A program made the translations under genes and the position numbers. This document shows, piece by piece, positions 6,819 through 11,121 of a stretch of DNA of 11,121 nt. The notes beneath the pieces are model-generated. The model made no database searches and was not told where the DNA came from. It saw only the letters and a list, made by a program, of their open reading frames with translations. Within the stretch, counting starts at the first letter, position 1. Each line of letters opens with the position of its first letter. The stretch is taken from the NCBI GenBank assembly GCA_025656895.1, contig JAHXHF010000218.1:1-11121 (forward strand), written 5' to 3'. This DNA is from a gamma proteobacterium symbiont of Bathyaustriella thionipta. GTDB lineage: Bacteria > Pseudomonadota > Gammaproteobacteria > Chromatiales > Chromatiaceae.

Positions 6819-7996
6819 AAACGGTCGCGGAAATCACGCATTTCAAACCCGCTCAGCGGCATATCCACATCGCGTCCCAAAGCCATAACCTTGAAACGCT
6901 CTCCCATATCTCCGGGCAGGGTCAGTGTTTTAACCTGCTCGGATACTTTGAGAAAATTCTGCACATCATCCGGGTCCAGCGCCTCCAGCATTTCCTGCAA
7001 GCCATTACCAAACAGGAAAAAAGCCTGCGGGGTATAACCCAGTACCTGCAGGCCGTTACTGCTGGCCGCTTCTGCAACCGCAGAAAAATCAACATGCGCG
7101 GTAATATCCTGCAGCCCTGGATACCAGAAAAAATCATTATGTGCCCGATGCCGATAATGGCACATCAAGGTGCCTTTATTACGCTGTGCCAGATAATATT
7201 CTTTGGCGCTGTAGCCATAATCAACCAGCAATACCAGACCTTTTTCCAGGCCGCGGCTGACAAGATGCATCCACCCCGGCAGCCTGGGGTTGATTTCGGA
7301 CTGATAGCCGGGTGCAAAAACATGACCACCCATCTGCAAACTCAAAGCCTCAACCGAATTTTTTAAATTCGCGGATGCAGGAACAAAATCGGTACGAAAC
7401 TGAGCATCGTCCGTCAGTTTGACCACCTGCTCCTGAATACCGTCTTCCGTGATACGAAAACGGCTGACCGGCATCGCATCCAGCACTTCATTGGCTACAA
7501 TGGCGCCCTGAAATTTTGGCGGCACACCACTGACCCATTGCACCAGCGAAGCCATGTCCGGTATTTTTTCGTTAATCAATGCCTTCTGACGTGCTTTAAG
7601 CTCGGAACTGAGTTCCAGGATAAGATAACGCTCAGGCAAAATACCGCATTGCTGTAACTCGGTCAGAATATTTACGGCCATACAGCCCGTGCCGGCGCCA
7701 AATTCCAGTATTCGCGGTCGCTCAACCGATGACAGGACTGCGATCAATTGATGCGCGATATAGCGTGAAAACAGCGGCGACAAGCCCGGTGCAGTTATAA
7801 AATCACCCGCTTCGCCAAACTTGATGTTACCGGTTGAATAATAACCAAAACCCGGCTCGTATAAAGCCATGTCCATAAAGTGGTCAAAGGCTAAATAGCC
7901 TTCTTTAGACGTACTGATATTATGCTTCAGCAGCAGCGATAACTGCCGACTGTGCTCAGCCGCTTCCGGGGATGGTTTTGGTAAATCAGTCTTCAC
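6815..7996 (-). CDS. SAM-dependent methyltransferase, MidA/NDUFAF7 family
   Basis: A 393-residue protein of the class I methyltransferase family (Methyltransf_28, formerly DUF185) that includes mitochondrial NDUFAF7/MidA. NDUFAF7 methylates an arginine of a complex I subunit; the bacterial target is unknown. Family landmarks are YYSTGNIKFGEAGDFITAP (GDF at 64-66), the SAM-binding loop EFGAGTG (98-104) and NEVLDAMPV (169-177). VLLVDYGYS and the GTLMCHYRHRAH segment follow. The start is a GTG at 7996, with no clear Shine-Dalgarno sequence, but the family N-terminus fits. The next in-frame Met is about 40 residues in and would cut into conserved sequence. The gene is coupled to the lipoprotein gene by a 4-bp overlap. 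Only 44 bp separate it from the divergent pteridine reductase gene, so their promoters must be interleaved. Confidence 0.92.
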   Translation of the reverse strand: MKTDLPKPSPEAAEHSRQLSLLLKHNISTSKEGYLAFDHFMDMALYEPGFGYYSTGNIKFGEAGDFITAPGLSPLFSRYIAHQLIAVLSSVERPRILEFGAGTGCMAVNILTELQQCGILPERYLILELSSELKARQKALINEKIPDMASLVQWVSGVPPKFQGAIVANEVLDAMPVSRFRITEDGIQEQVVKLTDDAQFRTDFVPASANLKNSVEALSLQMGGHVFAPGYQSEINPRLPGWMHLVSRGLEKGLVLLVDYGYSAKEYYLAQRNKGTLMCHYRHRAHNDFFWYPGLQDITAHVDFSAVAEAASSNGLQVLGYTPQAFFLFGNGLQEMLEALDPDDVQNFLKVSEQVKTLTLPGDMGERFKVMALGRDVDMPLSGFEMRDFRDRL

Positions 7997-8040
7997 GGTT
8001 TACAGTTTGCCAGTGACGCGCAAGAATAGCCAATAATTCT

Positions 8041-8805
8041 ATGCAAATGGACATCATTATGAGCAATAATAACACCCGTGCAGTAGCTCTTATCACCGGT
8101 GCCGCGCATCGTATCGGTGCCGAAATCAGTCGCCAGTTACATGACTGTGGTTTTGACATTGCGCTGCATTACCGTTCCTCGGAAGACACAGCCCGTCAGT
8201 TACAAGATGTTTTACAGGCCAAACGGGCCGATTCGGTACGCTTGTTCTGCGCTGATTTAAACGAAGCCGGCGCCTGCGAAAAATTGCTGACAGAAGTACA
8301 ACAATCATTCGGGCGCGTGGATGCCCTGATTAATAATGCTTCCAGTTTTTACCCGACCCCCATGGGCTCCATCAGTGAGGTTCAATGGCAGGATTTAATC
8401 GGCAGCAATCTGCGCGCGCCTCTGTTTCTTTCACAGGCGGCCGCGCCTTTATTGCGTGCCAGCAAAGGTTGCATTGTCAATATTGTAGATGTGCACGCAC
8501 AGCGACCGTTGAAAAATCATACTGTCTATTCGGTTGCCAAAGCCGGCAATGTCATGCTGATTAAATCTCTGGCGCGTGAACTGGGGCCTGATATCCGTGT
8601 GAACGGTGTAGCTCCCGGAGCCATATTATGGCCGGAGCAGGCTTTATCTGAAGATGAGAAAGATATTATCCTGCAACGAACCGCGCTAAAACGTTCCGGT
8701 ACGCCTGAGGACATCGCCAAAACCGTACGTTTTCTGGTGGCCGAAGCACACTACATAACCGGCCAGATTATTCCGGTGGATGGCGGGCGCAGTCTGCAGC
8801 AATAA
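8041..8805 (+). CDS. Pteridine reductase (SDR family, FolM/PTR1-like)
   Basis: A 254-residue short-chain dehydrogenase expected to use NADPH to reduce dihydropterins (dihydrobiopterin, dihydromonapterin or dihydrofolate) to tetrahydro forms. The cofactor loop TGAAHRIG is at 19-26, with the Arg typical of pteridine reductases. NNASSFYPTP follows at 98-107. Asp150 stands where ordinary SDRs have the catalytic Ser, as in PTR1. The YxxxK pair is Tyr163 and Lys167 (YSVAK), and PVDGGRSL ends the fold. Start choice: ATG 8041 has no ribosome site, whereas Met7 (ATG 8059) has GGA 7 bases upstream and leaves the fold whole, so 8059 may be the true start. A weak promoter-like pair TTTACA (7999) / AGAATA (8023) fits the later start. 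It ends 5 bp from the end of folK on the opposite strand, within a pterin/folate cluster. Confidence 0.9.
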   Translation: MQMDIIMSNNNTRAVALITGAAHRIGAEISRQLHDCGFDIALHYRSSEDTARQLQDVLQAKRADSVRLFCADLNEAGACEKLLTEVQQSFGRVDALINNASSFYPTPMGSISEVQWQDLIGSNLRAPLFLSQAAAPLLRASKGCIVNIVDVHAQRPLKNHTVYSVAKAGNVMLIKSLARELGPDIRVNGVAPGAILWPEQALSEDEKDIILQRTALKRSGTPEDIAKTVRFLVAEAHYITGQIIPVDGGRSLQQ

Positions 8806-8810
8806 GCCGG

Positions 8811-9305
8811 CTATTGCGAACAATCCAGCTCTATGACTCTCAGTTTTTGTTCCTGCATGCGGGAGTCCTGCCACATTTGAGCAAAACTGAGACCACTGAG
8901 CGGATGGCATTGCTGCGGAGCCACATCGGCCAAGGGCTTTAACACGAAAGCATAGCGTTCAATTTCATCGCGTGGCAGTTGCAGGCTTTCCTGCCGGATC
9001 ACCTCATCACCCCAGGTCAGCAGATCCAGATCCAGTGTGCGGCTGGAGAATTTATTTGGCTGTCGCTGCCGACCGTTTTGATCTTCTATCTGGCGGAAAA
9101 TCTGATGTACCTGCAATGCCGGCAGTTCACTGTCAAAACCGGCCACCAGATTATAGAAAGGCTGCGCATTAAAACCAATCGCTTCGGTCTCATAAACGGG
9201 GGATAAAATCAGTGCACCAAAATGCTCACGCAAGGCGCTGATAGCGGCACATACATAATGCTGCCGATCAATGTTGCTGCCAATACTGCACCAGATGCGT
9301 GCCAT
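8811..9305 (-). CDS. folK: 2-amino-4-hydroxy-6-hydroxymethyldihydropteridine diphosphokinase (HPPK)
   Basis: A 164-residue cytoplasmic enzyme that transfers pyrophosphate from ATP to 6-hydroxymethyl-7,8-dihydropterin, the step before dihydropteroate synthase in folate synthesis. Seen in the sequence: the N-terminal strand and SIGSN (7-11), SPVYETEAIGF, FYNLVA, and the signature SRTLDLDLL with Mg-binding Asp92 and Asp94. PRDEIERYAFVLKPLADVAP follows, matching the usual PHP-x-x-x-R-xFVL-x-PL segment but with PRDEIERYAF in place of PHP. Length is normal for HPPK. The ATG lies 8 bases after the folB stop, which implies one transcript. The 3' end is 5 bp from the convergent pteridine reductase gene, leaving no room for a separate terminator. 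Confidence 0.95.
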   Translation of the reverse strand: MARIWCSIGSNIDRQHYVCAAISALREHFGALILSPVYETEAIGFNAQPFYNLVAGFDSELPALQVHQIFRQIEDQNGRQRQPNKFSSRTLDLDLLTWGDEVIRQESLQLPRDEIERYAFVLKPLADVAPQQCHPLSGLSFAQMWQDSRMQEQKLRVIELDCSQ

Positions 9306-9313
9306 GCCGATGC

Positions 9314-9670
9314 CTAGGCCGCTGTACCGCGTTCAATAATAACGCCCACATCCGTTGCCCCACTGACCGCGCCGATTTTATTAACACTCAGGCGCAACCA
9401 GGGCACCGGAAATTCATCACGAATGATTTCAGCGCAACGCTCGGCCAGTGTTTCCACCAGTTGAAAGCGGCTGTCACCCACAAACTGAATCATGCGCTTG
9501 GCCACGGCCTTATAATCCAGGGTATCGGCAATATCGTCTGATTGCGCGGCTTTGCGTATATCCGCCCCCATTTCGATATCCAGTATTACGGTCTGACGAA
9601 TTTCACGTTCCCAGTCGTAAATACCAATCACCGTATCAACCCGCAGGTCTCTTAAAAAAACAATATCCAT
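9314..9670 (-). CDS. folB: Dihydroneopterin aldolase
   Basis: A 118-residue enzyme that converts 7,8-dihydroneopterin to 6-hydroxymethyldihydropterin plus glycolaldehyde and supplies the substrate of the next gene, folK. Family motifs: the opening MDIVFLRDLRVDTVIGIYDWERE, here with the GIYDWERE segment at 16-23, then DTLDYKAVAKRM (49-60), QLVETLAERCAEII with Glu73 as a pterin-anchoring residue, and Lys98 (SVNKIGA) as the catalytic lysine. Length and order fit a single-domain FolB. It lies 4 bp after the zinc-ribbon gene and 8 bp before folK on the same strand. An AGAG-type ribosome site precedes the ATG. Confidence 0.94.
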   Translation of the reverse strand: MDIVFLRDLRVDTVIGIYDWEREIRQTVILDIEMGADIRKAAQSDDIADTLDYKAVAKRMIQFVGDSRFQLVETLAERCAEIIRDEFPVPWLRLSVNKIGAVSGATDVGVIIERGTAA

Positions 9671-9674
9671 GAAT

Positions 9675-10232
9675 TCACTCTTGCAGATAAAAATAGCGCC
9701 AGGGTATTTTAGTCACTGAGCGCAATAATGCCAGCAACTCATCACCCGGTATGGCTTCGCTGGGAAAGATTTGTGTCACTTCCAGAAACAACCGGCCACT
9801 ACCGGCTGACTGCCGCCAGTCCAGATCATACCACTGGCTGCGGGTCGCGCACTGAGCGCAGACATAGGCACTGTTTACAGACTGCTGTCCATGCAGCAAG
9901 GCCTTCCAGTCAGCAATGCGATAACGACAGGCCGGACAGCGTGGTGGTGCGGTATTGCGCGCGGTGCGCAATTGAATATCGGCATGCGGCCCCGACAGCT
10001 GTACATAACAGAAATCAAAGGAACCATCGGCCGGGGGTGATACTTCAATATGCGGCGAACAGCCCATGAATGCCAGTAACTGCAGAAAACGCTCACCAAT
10101 CCGCCAGGCCGCAGCCTCGTCTGCGGCAGCCAGGGGCTCACCGATAAAGCCTGCCTCCTGCAGCGCCGCAATGAGTCGCTCAATATTGACCTGTGCGCCG
10201 GCATCAAGCGGCGCTAATATCAGCTTGTCCAA
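9675..10232 (-). CDS. Zinc-ribbon protein of unknown function
   Basis: A 185-residue protein I do not recognise. The visible domain is a four-cysteine zinc ribbon: CPAC (Cys99, Cys102) and CAQC (Cys125, Cys128), 22 residues apart. It is flanked by an N-terminal alpha/beta region (1-90) and a C-terminal region (140-185) with the repeated pattern of a small beta fold. No signal peptide or membrane segment is present, so it is cytoplasmic. The start is a TTG at 10232. The only in-frame upstream codons before the ATPase stop are five non-start codons, and no clear Shine-Dalgarno sequence is seen, so translation is probably coupled to the gene 15 bp upstream. It sits 4 bp before folB, so it is transcribed with the pterin genes. 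A pterin-related role would be a guess. Confidence 0.72.
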   Translation of the reverse strand: MDKLILAPLDAGAQVNIERLIAALQEAGFIGEPLAAADEAAAWRIGERFLQLLAFMGCSPHIEVSPPADGSFDFCYVQLSGPHADIQLRTARNTAPPRCPACRYRIADWKALLHGQQSVNSAYVCAQCATRSQWYDLDWRQSAGSGRLFLEVTQIFPSEAIPGDELLALLRSVTKIPWRYFYLQE

Positions 10233-10247
10233 ATCGGTTCGAAGCGG

Positions 10248-11024
10248 TTAACGCTGCTGATTACGACAGCGCTCTACCATGTGTTCCACGCTGATATCCT
10301 GCGGGCCTTCGGTCCATTGTCCGGCATAATCAATATCGGCCGCATTCGGTGGAGGATTCGGCCTGTCAACACGAAAACGTACCGGCATGGGCACGGCCTC
10401 GCCCATGACAATGGCTTCCCCGCGAGCCAGCGAAGTAATCGAATCCAATATACCGCGTGCCGCATCCGGCACCAGCTTGCGTATATATTCCTGGTCATCC
10501 GGGTTGCTGATACGCATACAGATATAATTAGCGCACTGTGCCAACACGGTTTCTGATAATTCCGCCGGACGCTGGCTGACAATGCCCAGCCCCACGCCGT
10601 ATTTTCGACCTTCTTTGGCAATGCGTTCCATAGCGCGCTTGGTACCGGCAAATTTCGGGTCATTGGCGCGCGGTATATAGGCATGCGCTTCTTCACACAA
10701 TAAAAACAGAGGAAACTCGCGAAAACGCGGATTCCAGTAATTAAATTCGAATGACAGGCGTGCAATCTGCGCGGTTACGGTGGGTTTAACATCCCAGGGA
10801 ACCGCGCTCAGGTCAATAACGGTAATCTGCGCTTTGGGTTCACCCAGCCCCACCAGGTCACGCATCAATTTCGGCAGGCTTTCCGAATCGGTACGAATTT
10901 TGGGTTTTAACAGAAAATCATAGCGCTTGTCGTTAAAACGACTTTGCAGTTTAACCAGTAACTGGTCGAATTTACCATTCAGGGCCGTTTTGCTCTTGCC
11001 GAAATTGGAAGTCTCCTCATTCAC
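10248..11024 (-). CDS. HerA/DUF87-like ATPase, C-terminal fragment lacking Walker A
   Basis: A 258-residue reading frame matching the C-terminal half of HerA-like (FtsK-superfamily, DUF87) ATPases, which are hexameric DNA translocases. Visible: VIDLSAVPWDVKP (69-81), the Walker B strand PLFLLCEEAHAYIP with Glu111-Glu112, KEGRKYGVGLGIVSQRP (128-143 and on, sensor Gln151), CANYICMRISNPDDQ and a C-terminal tail. The Walker A loop (GxxGxGK[ST]) and the N-terminal HAS barrel are missing. The frame opens with a GTG lacking any Shine-Dalgarno sequence. Eight codons upstream is a TAG (11046-11048), although RLRKK before the GTG still reads as family-like sequence. None of the three upstream frames resembles the missing half. 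This is probably a decayed remnant, or the C-terminal product of a split gene. It is the first gene of the leftward block with the zinc-ribbon, folB and folK genes. Confidence 0.75.
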   Translation of the reverse strand: MNEETSNFGKSKTALNGKFDQLLVKLQSRFNDKRYDFLLKPKIRTDSESLPKLMRDLVGLGEPKAQITVIDLSAVPWDVKPTVTAQIARLSFEFNYWNPRFREFPLFLLCEEAHAYIPRANDPKFAGTKRAMERIAKEGRKYGVGLGIVSQRPAELSETVLAQCANYICMRISNPDDQEYIRKLVPDAARGILDSITSLARGEAIVMGEAVPMPVRFRVDRPNPPPNAADIDYAGQWTEGPQDISVEHMVERCRNQQR

Positions 11025-11087
11025 TTTTTTGCGTAACCGGTCATTCTAGAGCGTTATTCCCCACCCTTTGATTTTATCCTATCTTAC

Positions 11088-11107
11088 CTGTGACATTGAA
11101 TTCACAG
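11088..11107. promoter_or_regulatory. CTGTGA-N8-TCACAG dyad overlapping the Shine-Dalgarno sequence of the next gene
   Basis: A perfect 6-bp inverted repeat with an 8-bp centre containing GAATTC half-overlap. The half-sites TGTGA/TCACA are those of CRP/FNR-family regulators, but CRP normally has a 6-bp centre. The right arm shares its last two bases with the AGGAG at 11106-11110, so binding or an RNA hairpin could affect translation of the gene starting at 11119. Confidence 0.35.
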
Positions 11108-11121
11108 GAGAAGACAGCATG
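11106..11121 (+). other. Ribosome site and start codon of a rightward gene cut by the window edge
   Basis: AGGAG at 11106-11110, an 8-base spacer and ATG at 11119-11121. Nothing of the coding sequence is visible beyond the start codon, so the product cannot be named. Its promoter must share the roughly 95 bp with the 5' end of the ATPase fragment. Confidence 0.6.

Noticed and set aside
6922..7366. Open frames overlapping the methyltransferase gene in other frames
   Set aside because: Low-complexity or Arg/Trp/Cys-rich translations with no motifs, inside a conserved gene.
1..11121. CRISPR array, insertion sequence, attachment site or tRNA
   Set aside because: No regularly spaced repeats, transposase or integrase motifs, or tRNA cloverleaf were seen on either strand.

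Overview
The window looks like a chromosomal piece from a gammaproteobacterium of moderate GC, probably free-living or aquatic. The genus cannot be fixed from sequence alone. Supporting signs are the YfiR / membrane diguanylate cyclase pair, the FolM-type pteridine reductase next to folK and folB, the MidA-type methyltransferase next to an HExxH lipoprotein, and many GTG and TTG starts. No tRNA, rRNA, CRISPR array, transposase or integrase was seen.

Layout, left to right. (1) Positions 1-672 (+): the C-terminal part of a terpene-cyclase-like toroid protein, cut by the window edge and apparently broken near base 80. (2) Positions 746-4508 (-): a signalling block read as ECF sigma factor, stand-alone receiver, YfiR-like periplasmic regulator, and CHASE8-HAMP-GGDEF protein with a degenerate EAL domain. 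Both inner pairs overlap by 4 bp (ATGA), and the two pairs are 105 bp apart. (3) Positions 4509-4835: a divergent control region rich in dyads. (4) 4836-5798 (+): an NDUFA9-like SDR whose 3' end overlaps the next gene by 66 bp. (5) 5733-7996 (-): a MidA/NDUFAF7-like methyltransferase gene overlapping an HExxH lipoprotein gene by 4 bp. (6) 8041-8805 (+): pteridine reductase. (7) 8811-11024 (-): an N-terminally truncated HerA-like ATPase fragment, a zinc-ribbon protein of unknown function, folB and folK. (8) The last bases hold a Shine-Dalgarno sequence and ATG for a rightward gene beyond the edge.

How the genes work together. FolB and FolK catalyse successive steps of folate synthesis, and the facing pteridine reductase acts on reduced pterins, so 8041-9670 is a pterin/folate island. 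The 746-4508 block links transcription control (sigma factor plus receiver, with no recognisable anti-sigma gene) to c-di-GMP output (YfiR plus diguanylate cyclase). This is the most unusual arrangement in the window. YfiR normally represses its cyclase from the periplasm, but the YfiB partner is missing here and a sigma/receiver pair sits upstream instead. The broken or shortened genes at both ends suggest local decay or, at the left, a sequencing error.
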